From contig NZ_ATHV01000011.1 in the NCBI RefSeq assembly GCF_000422205.1, positions 1 to 64,000 of the forward strand: 64,000 nt of DNA, read 5' to 3'. Under the pieces are notes generated by a model. It was not told the origin of the DNA. It did no database searches and was given only the letters and a program-made list of their open reading frames with translations. The translations under genes were made by a program, and so were the position numbers. Source of the stretch: Desulfovibrio sp. X2 (lineage in GTDB: Bacteria > Desulfobacterota > Desulfovibrionia > Desulfovibrionales > Desulfovibrionaceae). The first letter of the stretch is position 1. Each line of letters begins with the position of its first letter. Shown here piece by piece: positions 45,063 through 54,099 of this stretch.

Positions 45063-45553
45063 TCCGGCCCCGGACTCGCGTCTGAGATATCCCCTCCCGG
45101 CTCCCGCGCGGACTTCCGCTGGAGCCGGGAGGACGAATCCCGCTGCTCCCCATCCGTCTTCCGGCCGAAAAGCCGACCGTTGCGAGAGGCAACTGAAATC
45201 ACTGGATTCATCCACACATCGTGGACCGCAATGCGCATTCCACCCCACGGAAAACGGGTCCCGGCTTCTCCACGAAGCAGGGGCCAAACCATGATTCATT
45301 CCCAAAAGAATACGTATTGAAGGCAGGTTGCCACGCCTGGACGCGAGATGCGGGCTCGTCTGAAAATCGGTGAGCCGCAACAGGTATCCTCCTTGCAATA
45401 CGTCCGGCCGCAAGCGGCCGACGCGTGTGGCGCCTCATCCCTGCGGCGCGCAGCCATATCCGGCCTCTCGGCTCCAGGGGGAATCCGTCCTGGAGCAGCG
45501 CTCCCGCTACGACCGCAACCGCAGGGACGGAGCAACCGCTCGTGCCGCTTCCC
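45063..45553. other. Intergenic region after MCP gene
   Basis: About 490 bp with no supported gene. A CCTCCCGGCTCC / GGAGCCGGGAGG hairpin (45093-45132) probably ends the MCP transcript. The rest (45150-45400) has lower GC and no recognised RNA motif. It may be a long leader for the membrane protein gene that follows. Confidence 0.5.
45093..45132 (+). terminator. Hairpin after MCP gene
   Basis: A perfect 12-bp stem has a 16-base loop, 30 bp after the MCP stop. It lacks a T tract. Confidence 0.55.
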
Positions 45554-46360
45554 ATGCTCACCATCATGAACTTCGTCGGATTCTTCTACGCGAGCGTGGC
45601 CGGCATTCTTCTGCCGGTGCTCATCGCAGTCACCCTGCTGCTGCTTTTCCGAAGACGCCTCAAGGGATTTATCTTCCCCATGATCCTGCTCCTGGTCCTT
45701 CCCCTGGTCCTCGTGGTTGGATGCTACATATATTACAGTAACTCAGATGTTTATACACATCGCTACCGCATCACTCTCGAAGTTGACACGCCGGACGGCG
45801 TGAGGACCGGATCGAGCGTCATACAGGTCTCCCTGCGCAAGAAAGCAAGCGGGGGGCAGCTGTCCCTGGAATTCCTGCGGGCCGATGTCCGAGGCGAAGC
45901 CGTGTACGTGGACCTCGGCAAGGGCAAGAATCTCCTTGCGCTCCTCGCATTCGGTCCTTCCGGCTCCTGCGCGAACCGACTTCCCGTGCTGGCGGCAGCG
46001 GCGCTCGGACGCTACCAGACGGGATTCTATCGCGCCGCCCCGTTCTGGACGGGCCAGGCCGAGCTGTATGGCGAATTCCTGCCCACCCTGGTGACTTTCA
46101 CGAATCCCGGCGATCCCGATTCTGTCCGCGTGGTGCTGCCCGGCACGCTCGCAGCGGTCCTCGGACCGGGCTACCGCTTCAGACGGGCGTGGCTCGAGAT
46201 GACCCACGACGGCCCCACGTCCGGAATCCTCGAAAAGAAGCTTCCCTGGATCGGCGATCCCGAGGAAGAGGAGATCGCCGAGCATCGCCTGGATGCCGGA
46301 CACCAGAATCCCTTCGACCAGCGCATCCCCGTGGGCGTCCGCTTCGTGCGGGACCACTGA
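45554..46360 (+). CDS. Hypothetical membrane-anchored protein (268 aa)
   Basis: The family is not recognised. It has two hydrophobic helices at about residues 6-31 and 38-60, followed by about 200 residues of beta-rich extracytoplasmic domain. The latter has no catalytic signature that I can see. The C-terminal part is acidic. No good ribosome site precedes the ATG at 45554; the ATG at 45566 is an alternative. It stands alone between the MCP gene and the convergent phosphonate operon. Confidence 0.65.
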   Translation: MLTIMNFVGFFYASVAGILLPVLIAVTLLLLFRRRLKGFIFPMILLLVLPLVLVVGCYIYYSNSDVYTHRYRITLEVDTPDGVRTGSSVIQVSLRKKASGGQLSLEFLRADVRGEAVYVDLGKGKNLLALLAFGPSGSCANRLPVLAAAALGRYQTGFYRAAPFWTGQAELYGEFLPTLVTFTNPGDPDSVRVVLPGTLAAVLGPGYRFRRAWLEMTHDGPTSGILEKKLPWIGDPEEEEIAEHRLDAGHQNPFDQRIPVGVRFVRDH

Positions 46361-46475
46361 TCGTGGAGCCAGGGAGGAGGGGGCACGCCCCCCGGGGCCG
46401 CCGGTGCGTGAAGGGTCCGGGCATTCCAGTCCTGCCGCCTGCCGCGCCCGGGCTTCGTCTGCCGGGCCTGACCAC

Positions 46476-46567
46476 GTGCCATGAGCGAAGCGGGTCCAGG
46501 CTCAGCCTGGCGCGGGGTGGGGCCAGGGCGGGGGCGCGCAGCCGCCGAGGGATAATCCCTCCCTGGC
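46476..46567 (-). repeat. REP-like double-hairpin repeat, copy D (diverged)
   Basis: Read on the minus strand it has an interrupted first palindrome (CCAGGGAGGG..GCCCTGG with an insert containing GGATTATCC), then CCAGGCTGAGCCTGG and ACCCGCTTCGCTCATGGC. The second hairpin is identical to that in copy C. It lies downstream of phnN. Confidence 0.7.
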
Positions 46568-46600
46568 CGCCGGAGGCATCCGCCGCCGTCCTTCCCCCCG

Positions 46601-47152
46601 TCAAAGGGCCGTGCGCAGGGCGGTGATGAGGCGGTCCAGGGACTGGTCGAGGGTGCCGCTGTTGTCGATGCGCAGGCAGGCTGGGTCGTCGAGGTCGTCG
46701 AGATCGTAGGCGCGGGCGCGTTCGAGGCGCAGGCCGATCTCTTCCGGGGTTTCGCGGCCGCGCGCGGCGAGGCGCAGGGCGAGCACGTCCGGCGGCACGG
46801 AGACGAGCACGGGCAGGAGGTCCGGGTAGCGTTCGCGCGCGGTGGGGAGGTAGGCGCGCGAGCCGTTCATGACCACGTGCAGGCCCGCGGCGCGCCAGAG
46901 GTCCATCTCGCGGCCGATGCCGTAGAGGTTGCCGTGGCTTTCCCAGGAGAGGGCGAAGAGGCCGAGGTCGAGGCGGGCCGTGAACTCCGCGCGCGTGAGG
47001 GAGACGTGGTTCTCGCCGCCGCTTTCCGCGGGCCGGGTGATGTAGCGGTGGGCGAAGGCGAAGGCGCGCGGGTCGAGGCGCGCGCGCAGGCCAGCCAGCA
47101 GACTGTCCTTGCCCGCGCCCGAGGCGCCGATGAGGTAGATCGGGCGGGGCAT
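46601..47152 (-). CDS. phnN: Ribose 1,5-bisphosphate phosphokinase PhnN
   Basis: This 183-aa P-loop kinase of the guanylate-kinase-like fold has Walker A IGASGAGKDSLL (about residues 8-19) and the partner segment HRYITRPAESGGENH (about 35-49). It phosphorylates ribose 1,5-bisphosphate to PRPP, the last step of phosphonate salvage. It is the last gene of the C-P lyase operon, 4 bp after the DUF1045 gene. The REP-like copy D lies just downstream. Confidence 0.93.
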   Translation of the reverse strand: MPRPIYLIGASGAGKDSLLAGLRARLDPRAFAFAHRYITRPAESGGENHVSLTRAEFTARLDLGLFALSWESHGNLYGIGREMDLWRAAGLHVVMNGSRAYLPTARERYPDLLPVLVSVPPDVLALRLAARGRETPEEIGLRLERARAYDLDDLDDPACLRIDNSGTLDQSLDRLITALRTAL

Positions 47153-47156
47153 GGCC

Positions 47157-47855
47157 TCACCTGCCCGTGAGCGGCATGCGCTGCACGCAGGTGAAGCGCC
47201 GTTCCGGGCCCTCCTGCCTGAAGAGGCAGATCTCGCGCACGGTCACGGCGCGGCCGGAGAAGGGCTCCACGAGGCGGCACAGGGTGGCGAAGAGGGAGCG
47301 GCGCAGCTCCTGGTCCGCGACCTTGCCGGTGAGGGTCATGTGGAAGCGGAACTCGTCCAGCACGAAGGGGTAGCCGAAGCGTTCGAGGAGTTCGTTCTGG
47401 CGCGGGGAGAGGCCCACGGCGCGGCGGCGCTTGAGCTCGTCCCTGTCCGGCGGCCGGCGGTAGAGGTCGAAGAAGACCACGCAGTTGCGGGCCAGGTCGT
47501 CCAGCTCCTCGGCCGGGCGCGCCGGGGCCAGGGCGATGAAGGAGCCGATGACGGTGAGCTCGAGGGGCGGCGTGGCCACGGGCGGCTGGGAGGCGGCGAA
47601 GCTGGCCATGCTCTTGCGCAGGTCCGTCTCGGTGTAGGGCGGCCGCAGGCGGAAGGGCGGCTTCAGGGTGGCGTGGAACCCGTAGCGCGCGGGCAGGGCC
47701 GTGGCCTCGGCCAGGGCCTCGGGCGCGAGGGCCTCGGCGCGCAGGCGGGGCACGTCCAGGCCGCTTTCGGTGTCCCGGCCGAGCCAGGCGTTGCCGAAGG
47801 CCGAGAGCGGGCTCTGGGCCTCCGGCGAATAGTAGATGGCGTAACGCGACGACAT
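47157..47855 (-). CDS. DUF1045 phosphonate-operon protein (2H phosphoesterase-like)
   Basis: This 232-aa protein of the phn-associated DUF1045 family has two His-x-Thr motifs, HATLKPPF (about residues 55-62) and HMTLTGKV (about 175-182). These are the hallmark of 2H phosphoesterases acting on cyclic phosphates or RNA ends. In C-P lyase operons its role is unproven. It could act on the cyclic ribose phosphate made by PhnJ. The ATG at 47855 has GGGAGGGG. It sits between phnM and phnN. Confidence 0.85.
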   Translation of the reverse strand: MSSRYAIYYSPEAQSPLSAFGNAWLGRDTESGLDVPRLRAEALAPEALAEATALPARYGFHATLKPPFRLRPPYTETDLRKSMASFAASQPPVATPPLELTVIGSFIALAPARPAEELDDLARNCVVFFDLYRRPPDRDELKRRRAVGLSPRQNELLERFGYPFVLDEFRFHMTLTGKVADQELRRSLFATLCRLVEPFSGRAVTVREICLFRQEGPERRFTCVQRMPLTGR

Positions 47856-47881
47856 TGCCCCTCCCGGCAGCTCGCCTGTGG

Positions 47882-49030
47882 TTAGAGGATTCTCGTGCCC
47901 TGGCGGTAGACCGTGCGCACCACGGGGTAGCCGTCCACCAGCCGCACCTGGGCCAGGTCGGCCCGTTTGCCCGGGGACACGGCTCCCCGGTCGGAGAGTT
48001 GCAGGAACTGGGCCGGAGCCGAGGTGACCGTGCCGATCGCCTCGTGAAGCGGCACGCCGAGCTTTTCGTGCAGCAGGAAGGCGGAGTGCAGCAGGCTCGC
48101 GGGCACGTAGTCCGAGGAGAGGATGTCCAGCAAACCCAGACGCGCGAGGTCCAGGGCCGAGACGTTGCCGGAATGGGACCCCCCGCGCACCACGTTGGGC
48201 GCGCCCATGACGATGCCGATGCCGCGTTCGCGGGCCTCGCGCGCCGCCTCCACGGAGGTCGGGAACTCGCTGATGGAGATGCCTTCCTCGTCGGCCTGGC
48301 GGACCTGCTCGGCCGTGGTGTCGTCGTGGCTGGCCGCGGGGATGTTGCGCGCGCGGCACAGGCCGAGCAGGGCCGCGCGGTTGGGCTCGGCGTGGCGCGT
48401 CTGCTGCGCGCGCAGCTCGTCGATGTTCTGCTCGAACTCCTCGTCGCTCCAGCTCAGGTGCTTGCCGCGGTAGTACTGGCGGTACTTGTCCATGGAGGTG
48501 AACTGGCGCTGGCCCGGGGTGTGGTCCATGAGGGAGACGAGGTGCAGTCCGGGTTCGTCGGCATAGGGGGCGAAGAGGTCGACCACGGCGGGGTCGCAGA
48601 CCTCGCAGCGCAGGTGGAGCATGTGGTCGGCGCGCAGGACGTCCTTCTCGCGTCCGGAGCGCACGGCCTCCACGGAGGTGGCGAGCAGGGCGCTCCGGTC
48701 GCGCTCGCGGTGCAGGTCGCCGCAGCAGATGCTGTCGAGCACCGTGGTGATGCCCGCGCCCGTGACCTGCACGTCGTGCGAGATGAGGGCGGCCAGCGCC
48801 GAGGGCCACTGCACGCCGGGGCGGGGGCGCAGGTGCCCCTCCATGTTGTCCGTGTGCAGCTCGATGAGCCCGGGGATGAGGTAGTCGCCCTCGAGGTCCA
48901 CGGAGCCGGGCAGGGCGGTGTTGCCCTCGTCCACGGTGCGGACGAGGCCGTCCGCGAGGCAGACGGTGCCGTGCACGATACCGTCCGGCAGGACCACGGC
49001 GGCGTTGGTCAGGACGCATTCGGATCTCAT
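47882..49030 (-). CDS. phnM: Alpha-D-ribose 1-methylphosphonate 5-triphosphate diphosphatase PhnM
   Basis: This 382-aa amidohydrolase removes pyrophosphate from ribosyl-phosphonate triphosphate before C-P cleavage. The metal site includes [20 protein letters not shown] (about residues 53-72), with later His in ASHDDTT and Asp in SSDYVP. The ATG at 49030 overlaps the phnL stop by 4 bases, indicating coupled translation. It is closer to the canonical PhnM than the second copy at 63221. Confidence 0.95.
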   Translation of the reverse strand: MRSECVLTNAAVVLPDGIVHGTVCLADGLVRTVDEGNTALPGSVDLEGDYLIPGLIELHTDNMEGHLRPRPGVQWPSALAALISHDVQVTGAGITTVLDSICCGDLHRERDRSALLATSVEAVRSGREKDVLRADHMLHLRCEVCDPAVVDLFAPYADEPGLHLVSLMDHTPGQRQFTSMDKYRQYYRGKHLSWSDEEFEQNIDELRAQQTRHAEPNRAALLGLCRARNIPAASHDDTTAEQVRQADEEGISISEFPTSVEAAREARERGIGIVMGAPNVVRGGSHSGNVSALDLARLGLLDILSSDYVPASLLHSAFLLHEKLGVPLHEAIGTVTSAPAQFLQLSDRGAVSPGKRADLAQVRLVDGYPVVRTVYRQGTRIL

Positions 49031-49815
49031 TTCGTTCTCTCCCTGGAAGGCATGGTGAAGACCCTGTCGGCCACGGCGTCGCGCACCTCCTCGTCGTGGA
49101 AGATGCCGACCACGGCGGCGCCGCGCGCCTTGGCCTCGCGGATGAGGGCGACCACGGTGGCGCGGTTCTGCGCGTCGAGCGAGGCCGTGGGCTCGTCCAG
49201 GAGCAGGATGGGGTAGCTGCGGGCGAAGCCGCGCGCGATGTTGATGCGCTGCTGCTCGCCCCCGGAGAAGGTCTTGGGCGCGAGTCCCAGGAGCTCCGGG
49301 CCGATGCGCAGCCGCTGCAGGAGGTCGCGGGCGCGGGCCTCGGCCTCGCCGCGCGGCAGGCCGTCCTCGCACAGCCCGGCGGCCACGATGTCCAGGGCCG
49401 GAACGCGCGGGATGACGCGCAGGAACTGGCTGACGTAGCCGAGCGTCCTCTTGCGCACGGCGAGGACCTCGCGCGGCGCGGCCGAGGCCAGGTCCACGAA
49501 GGCGCCCTCGTGGCGCACCAGGATGCTGCCCGCGTCCGGCTTGTAGTTGGCGTAGAGCGAGCGCAGGAGCGTGGACTTGCCCGTGCCCGAGGGGCCGGAC
49601 AGGGCCAGGCACTCCCCGGCCGAGACGGACAGGGAGAGGTCGGAAAAGACGTCGATGCGCGCCCCGCCCTGGGTGTGCAGGACGAAGCTCTTGCTCAGGC
49701 CCTTGGCGAGGATGCGGACGTCGGGGGACAGGGCCGCGTCCATGGGGACCGCTCCCGCGAAAGGGGCGGATGGCGCGGCGGATGTCGTTGCGGATGTCGT
49801 TGCGAGCTGGGGCAT
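49027..49815 (-). CDS. phnL: Phosphonate C-P lyase system protein PhnL (ABC-type ATPase)
   Basis: This 262-aa ATPase has Walker [13 protein letters not shown] (about residues 71-82), signature [14 protein letters not shown] and Walker [13 protein letters not shown]. PhnL binds the C-P lyase core rather than a membrane channel. The N terminus carries an extra Ala/Thr-rich stretch of about 25 residues before the usual start; a start at the internal ATG (residue 25) would remove it. It lies 5 bp after phnK. Confidence 0.94.
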   Translation of the reverse strand: MPQLATTSATTSAAPSAPFAGAVPMDAALSPDVRILAKGLSKSFVLHTQGGARIDVFSDLSLSVSAGECLALSGPSGTGKSTLLRSLYANYKPDAGSILVRHEGAFVDLASAAPREVLAVRKRTLGYVSQFLRVIPRVPALDIVAAGLCEDGLPRGEAEARARDLLQRLRIGPELLGLAPKTFSGGEQQRINIARGFARSYPILLLDEPTASLDAQNRATVVALIREAKARGAAVVGIFHDEEVRDAVADRVFTMPSRERTK

Positions 49816-49820
49816 GCCGG

Positions 49821-50666
49821 TCAGACCTCCAGGATCGAGGAGACGAGGAGCTGGGTGTAGGGGTGGTGGGGGTCGTCCAGGACCTGGTCGGTCAGGCCGG
49901 ATTCCACCACTTGGCCGCGCCGCATGACCATGAGGCGGCCCGCCAGGATGCGGGCCACGGCCAGGTCGTGGGTCACGATGACCACGGCCAGGCCGAGCTC
50001 GGCCGAGAGCGAGCGCAAGAGGTCCAGGAGCCTGGCCTGCACCGAGACGTCGAGCCCGCCCGTGGGCTCGTCCATGAAGACCAGACGGGGCCTGGTCACG
50101 AGGTTTCGCGCGATCTGCAGGCGTTGCTGCATGCCGCCGGAAAAGGTCCGGGGCAGGTCGTCGATGCGGCCCGCGTCGATCTCCACCCTGGCCAGCCACT
50201 CCAGGGCCTGGGCGCGGATGGCGCCGTAGTGGCGCTGCCCTTGGCTCATGAGCCGCTCGCCGATGTTGGCCCCGGCGCTGACCGAGAGCCTGAGCCCGTC
50301 GCGCGGGTTCTGGCGCACGAGGCCCCATTCCGTGCGGTGCAGGCGCCTGAGCACGTGCTCCTCGCAGGCGGTCAGCTCCACCTCGCCGAGCTCGGGCGAG
50401 CGGTAGGTCACGCGGCCGGACGAGACCGGGATGCGGCCCGCCAGGCAGCGCAGGAGCGTGGTCTTGCCCGAGCCGGACTCGCCCACGATGCCGAGCACCT
50501 CGCCGGGCCAGAGCGTCAGGTCCACGTCCCGGCAGGCCGGACGGCCGCCGTAGTCCTTGCACAGGCCGCGCGCCTCGAGCAGGGGCGCGTCGGCGGGGAA
50601 ATCGGCGGCAAAACCGGAGGGGAAGGCACCGGTGACGGAAGAAAGGCCGGGCTGCGTCGTCTGCAT
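49821..50666 (-). CDS. phnK: Phosphonate C-P lyase system protein PhnK (ABC-type ATPase)
   Basis: This 281-aa ATPase has Walker [13 protein letters not shown] (about residues 62-73), signature [14 protein letters not shown] and Walker [14 protein letters not shown]. PhnK docks on PhnJ in the core complex and couples ATP use to C-P lyase turnover. The ATG overlaps the phnJ stop (ATGA). The N terminus is about 25 residues longer than in E. coli. Confidence 0.95.
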   Translation of the reverse strand: MQTTQPGLSSVTGAFPSGFAADFPADAPLLEARGLCKDYGGRPACRDVDLTLWPGEVLGIVGESGSGKTTLLRCLAGRIPVSSGRVTYRSPELGEVELTACEEHVLRRLHRTEWGLVRQNPRDGLRLSVSAGANIGERLMSQGQRHYGAIRAQALEWLARVEIDAGRIDDLPRTFSGGMQQRLQIARNLVTRPRLVFMDEPTGGLDVSVQARLLDLLRSLSAELGLAVVIVTHDLAVARILAGRLMVMRRGQVVESGLTDQVLDDPHHPYTQLLVSSILEV

Positions 50667-51661
50667 CACGCGTCCTCCCCGGCCTTGGCCGATGCCTGTC
50701 CGTCCGTGGGGCCGCCCATGGGGCCCACGTGTCCGGCCTCGCGGCGCGAGCGGCAGAAGTCGCTGTCCGAGCAGACGAACATGCGGCCGCCCGCGTCGTC
50801 GAGGATGATCTCGTCCAGATAGCTCTCGCGCGAGCCGCACAGTCCGCAGCAGTCGTCCCAGCGCTGGACCTCGAAGGGGTGGTCCTCGAAATCGAGGCTC
50901 TTCACCTCCGTGTAGGGCGGGATGGCGTATATGCGCCGCTCGCGGCCCGCGCCGAAGATCTGCAGCGCCGGGCAGCCGTCCATCTTGGGATTGTCGTACT
51001 TGGGGATGGGCGACGGGCTCATGACGTAGCGGCCCGCCACCTGCACGGGATAGTCGAAGCTCGTGGCGATGCGGCCGTGGCGCGCGATGTCCTCGTAGAG
51101 CTTGACGTGCATCACGCCGTACTCCTCCTGGGCGTGCATGGTGCGCGTCTCGCGCTCGCGCGGCTCCATCCAGCGCAGCGGCTCCGGGATGGGCACCTGG
51201 TAGACCATGATCTGGTCCTCGGTGAGCGGCGCCTCGGGGATGCGGTGGCGCGTCTGGATGATCGTGGCCTCGGCCGTGCGCTCCGTGGTGGCCACGCCCG
51301 CCACGCGGCGGAAGAAGGCGCGGATGGAGACCGCGTTGGTGGTGTCGTCCGAGCCCTGGTCGATGACCTTGAGCACGTCGTCCGGCCCGATGACGCTCGC
51401 CGTGAGCTGGATGCCGCCCGTGCCCCAGCCGAAGGGCATGGGCATCTCGCGGCCCGCGAACGGCACCTGGTAGCCGGGAATGGCCACGGCCTTCAGGATG
51501 GCGCGGCGGATCATGGTCTTGGTCTGCTCGTCCAGGTAGGCGAAGTTGTAGGCCCCGTCCGCCGTTTCGGGCGCGGCGTTGTCCGAAGGCTTCGGCGCCT
51601 CGGCGCCGGGAGCCGGAAGGGGGACGGAGGCGGCCGGTGCGGCCGCGTCGAAGGTCAGCAT
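50666..51661 (-). CDS. phnJ: C-P lyase radical-SAM subunit PhnJ
   Basis: This 331-aa protein cleaves the C-P bond of ribosyl alkylphosphonate 5-phosphate, giving alkane and cyclic ribose phosphate. The core begins [20 protein letters not shown] (about residue 38), nearly as in E. coli. The zinc/Fe-S cysteines are in [11 protein letters not shown] and FVCSDSDFC near the C terminus. It has a 37-residue Ala/Pro-rich N-terminal extension and a C-terminal tail not found in the 281-aa E. coli protein. The ATG at 51661 overlaps the end of phnI. Confidence 0.97.
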   Translation of the reverse strand: MLTFDAAAPAASVPLPAPGAEAPKPSDNAAPETADGAYNFAYLDEQTKTMIRRAILKAVAIPGYQVPFAGREMPMPFGWGTGGIQLTASVIGPDDVLKVIDQGSDDTTNAVSIRAFFRRVAGVATTERTAEATIIQTRHRIPEAPLTEDQIMVYQVPIPEPLRWMEPRERETRTMHAQEEYGVMHVKLYEDIARHGRIATSFDYPVQVAGRYVMSPSPIPKYDNPKMDGCPALQIFGAGRERRIYAIPPYTEVKSLDFEDHPFEVQRWDDCCGLCGSRESYLDEIILDDAGGRMFVCSDSDFCRSRREAGHVGPMGGPTDGQASAKAGEDA

Positions 51662-52857
51662 GTGGTCCTCTCCTCGCCGGGCGCGTCGCACCCGGCCGCG
51701 TCGTCGGCATCGTCTGCGGCATCGTCTGCGGCGGCCGCCGCGGCCCGCGCACTCTTCCGCGCGGCGCGAAGCCTGCGCACGCTCTCGAGCTCGGCCTGGA
51801 AGTCCACGTGGTGCGGCAGCTTCAGGTGCTGCACGAAGCCCGAGGCCTCCACGTTGTCGCAGTGGCTGAGCACGAACTCCTGGTCCTGGGCCGGGCCCTT
51901 CCCGTCCTCGCCGAACTCGTCCAGGCGCAGGGCCCGGTCCACCAGGGCCATGGACATGGCCTTGCGCTCCGAGGAGCCGAAGGCCAGGCCGTAGCCGCGC
52001 GAGAACTGCGCGGGCCGCGTCTCGTCGCCCGCGAACTTGCCGAGCATCTGGCACTCGGTGAGCGTCACCTCGCCCACGCAGACCGGAAAGCCCAGCTCCT
52101 CGGGCACGATCTCCACCTCCACGCCGCCCTGGCGGATCTCGCCCGCAAAGGGGTGGGTGCTGCCGAAGCCGCGCTGCGTGGAGTAGCCGAGCGCCAGGAC
52201 GAAGCCTTCGTCCCCGCGCGCCAGGGCCTGCAGCCTGAGATCGCGTCCGGCCGGATAGGTCAGGGGATCGCGCGTCAGGTCGCCCGGTTCGCGCCCGTCG
52301 TCCGCCTGCTTCTCAACCATGGCCTCGCCCGCCAGGAGCTCGGCGATGCCGGGCATGGCCGCGTGGGGCTCGGCCCCGGCATCCGCCCGGGGTTCCGGTC
52401 GGGGGACTGGCCGGGGCGGCGTTTCGGGCTCGCAAGCCTCGCCGTCCTCGTCCGCGAGCAGGCCGAAGTCCAGCAGGCGGTGGGTGTAGTCGAAGGTCGG
52501 GCCGAGGACCTGTCCGCCGGGCAGGTCCTTGAAGCTCGCGGAGATGCGCCGCCTGATGCGCATGGCGCCCGTGTCCACGGGCAGGCTCACGGCCAGGCGG
52601 GGCAGGGTGGTGCGGTAGGCGCGCAGCAGGAAGACGGCCTCCACGAGGTCGCCCGCGGCCTGCTTCACGGCCAGGGCGGCAAGTTCGGGGTCGTAGAGCG
52701 AGCCCTCGCACATGACCCGGTCCACGGCCAGGGAGAGCTGCCGACGGATCTGGGAGACGCCTATGGCGGGCTCGGCCGGGTCGCCCCGGCGCGTCTTGGC
52801 GAGCAGCTCGTGGGCTGCGCGGATGGCCTTCTCGCCACCCTTGACGGCTACGTACAT
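51655..52857 (-). CDS. phnI: C-P lyase core subunit PhnI
   Basis: This 400-aa protein starts MYVAVKGGEKAIRAAHELL, the typical PhnI opening, and includes SFKDLPGGQVLGPTFDYTHRLLDF (about residues 108-131). With PhnG, H and L it attaches phosphonate to ribose of ATP, releasing adenine. It lies 19 bp after phnH and overlaps phnJ. The C terminus has an added Ala/Asp-rich tail (from about residue 375). Confidence 0.96.
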   Translation of the reverse strand: MYVAVKGGEKAIRAAHELLAKTRRGDPAEPAIGVSQIRRQLSLAVDRVMCEGSLYDPELAALAVKQAAGDLVEAVFLLRAYRTTLPRLAVSLPVDTGAMRIRRRISASFKDLPGGQVLGPTFDYTHRLLDFGLLADEDGEACEPETPPRPVPRPEPRADAGAEPHAAMPGIAELLAGEAMVEKQADDGREPGDLTRDPLTYPAGRDLRLQALARGDEGFVLALGYSTQRGFGSTHPFAGEIRQGGVEVEIVPEELGFPVCVGEVTLTECQMLGKFAGDETRPAQFSRGYGLAFGSSERKAMSMALVDRALRLDEFGEDGKGPAQDQEFVLSHCDNVEASGFVQHLKLPHHVDFQAELESVRRLRAARKSARAAAAAADDAADDADDAAGCDAPGEERTTC

Positions 52858-52876
52858 ATGATCTTCGTCTCCATGC

Positions 52877-53512
52877 TCACAGAATTTCCAGGATGCGGGC
52901 CGAGCGCGGCAGGCAGGCCACGCGCCGTCCGTCCACGAAGATGCAGTCGAGCCCGCGCGGAAAGGCGTGCGCGAGGTCCCGCAGATGGCTCCACAGGGCC
53001 GGGCGCGCCCCGGCGACGCGAAGCTCGGCCTCGCCCGGGACGCCCGGGCCGCCGATGCGCACGCCGTGTCCCTGGCCCAGGGCCTCGCAGGTCGCCACCA
53101 CGGTGGCCGAGCGGTCCGGGAATTCCGGCGTGCCCAGGGGGAGCCCGGCCAGCCGCTCGGGCAGGCTCTTCACGTCGCACAGGGCGTAGGCCGCCTCGCC
53201 CGGGGTCCGGGCCTCGGGGCAGCCGCAGTGGAAGGCGAGGTAGGCCGCCGCCTCCCTCCCGGCATGGCCGCCCTCGCCGTAGGCCCCGGCCCACAGCGCG
53301 GTCTCGAGGTCGCACAGGCAGAGGAGCACGGCCAGGGCGGCCGCGGGCAGGTCCGGGCCGCAGGCGGGCAGCACGGGCAGGGGCACGACGCGGCCGGGCC
53401 GCGACATGGCCGCGAGCACGGCCCGGAACGTGGCCTGCGCGTCGCGCACCGCGTCCGGGAAGCCGGGCAGGAGGCCCAGGCGGCGTTCCGTCCGGCACAG
53501 GAGATCAGCCAT
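52877..53512 (-). CDS. phnH: C-P lyase core subunit PhnH
   Basis: This 211-aa protein matches PhnH, with the early segment GFPDAVRDAQATFRAVLAAMSRPG (about residues 17-40) and LRDLAHAFPRGLDCIF near the end. PhnH forms part of the PhnGHIJ core and resembles PLP-transferases in fold without binding PLP. The ATG overlaps the phnG stop by 8 bases. Confidence 0.94.
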   Translation of the reverse strand: MADLLCRTERRLGLLPGFPDAVRDAQATFRAVLAAMSRPGRVVPLPVLPACGPDLPAAALAVLLCLCDLETALWAGAYGEGGHAGREAAAYLAFHCGCPEARTPGEAAYALCDVKSLPERLAGLPLGTPEFPDRSATVVATCEALGQGHGVRIGGPGVPGEAELRVAGARPALWSHLRDLAHAFPRGLDCIFVDGRRVACLPRSARILEIL

Positions 53513-54008
53513 TGGCGTCGCCTCCCCTGACCAGGGTGAAGAAGTCCACGCGCGTGGCCCGCACCTCGGCCTCGCGCTCGGCGCGCAGCCGCGCGAGCCC
53601 CGCGCGCAGCCGCGCCAGGACCCGCTCGCGCGCCCCGTTGCCCGCCCCGTTGTCTGCGTCGTTGCCCGCGCCGTCCTGCATGGCGGCGTCCAGGCGCGCG
53701 GCCAGCTCGGCGTGTCTGCGGTCGCGGCCCGCCACGTAGCCGAAGCCCACGCGGCCGGAGGCCGCGCGCACCACGCAGCGGGTCATGGTCATCTCGCCCA
53801 GGTTGAAGGCGTTGCCCGTGCCGCCCATGCGGCCGCGCACCATGACCAGCCCCGCCTCGGGGCGGCGCAGCATCTCGCAGGGGCCGTCGGCCGCGAGCTC
53901 GCGCGCGGCCGTCTCCAGCTCCTCGCGCGGCGCGCGGGCGAAAAGCCCCATCCATTCCCTGCGGGCGGCGTTCGCCTCCCGCATCCCTGAATTCTCTTCG
54001 TTTCTCAC
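53505..54008 (-). CDS. phnG: C-P lyase core subunit PhnG
   Basis: This 167-aa protein has the PhnG features RREWMGLFARAP near the N terminus, GLVMVRGRMGGTGNAFNLGEMTMTRC (split; about residues 56-81) and VDFFTLVRGG at the end. It is the first gene of the minus-strand phn operon. The start may be GTG at 54008 or ATG at 53984; neither has a strong ribosome site. Asn/Gly/Ala repeats (about residues 113-125) interrupt the C-terminal part. Confidence 0.94.
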   Translation of the reverse strand: MRNEENSGMREANAARREWMGLFARAPREELETAARELAADGPCEMLRRPEAGLVMVRGRMGGTGNAFNLGEMTMTRCVVRAASGRVGFGYVAGRDRRHAELAARLDAAMQDGAGNDADNGAGNGARERVLARLRAGLARLRAEREAEVRATRVDFFTLVRGGDANG

Positions 54009-54099
54009 GTGTAGTCGTCCCGTAACAGTATTCGTCTAGATGAGTGGACATCTTGTCGCGCGGTCCATCCCGCGCGCGCCATGCACGAGGAACCTAGTC

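Noticed and set aside
54009-54099. PhnF operator between phnG and phnF
   Set aside because: Only a single GTCTAGA-like half-site and a 4-bp GATG/CATC dyad are visible; no match to the 63083 dyad with the same spacing.
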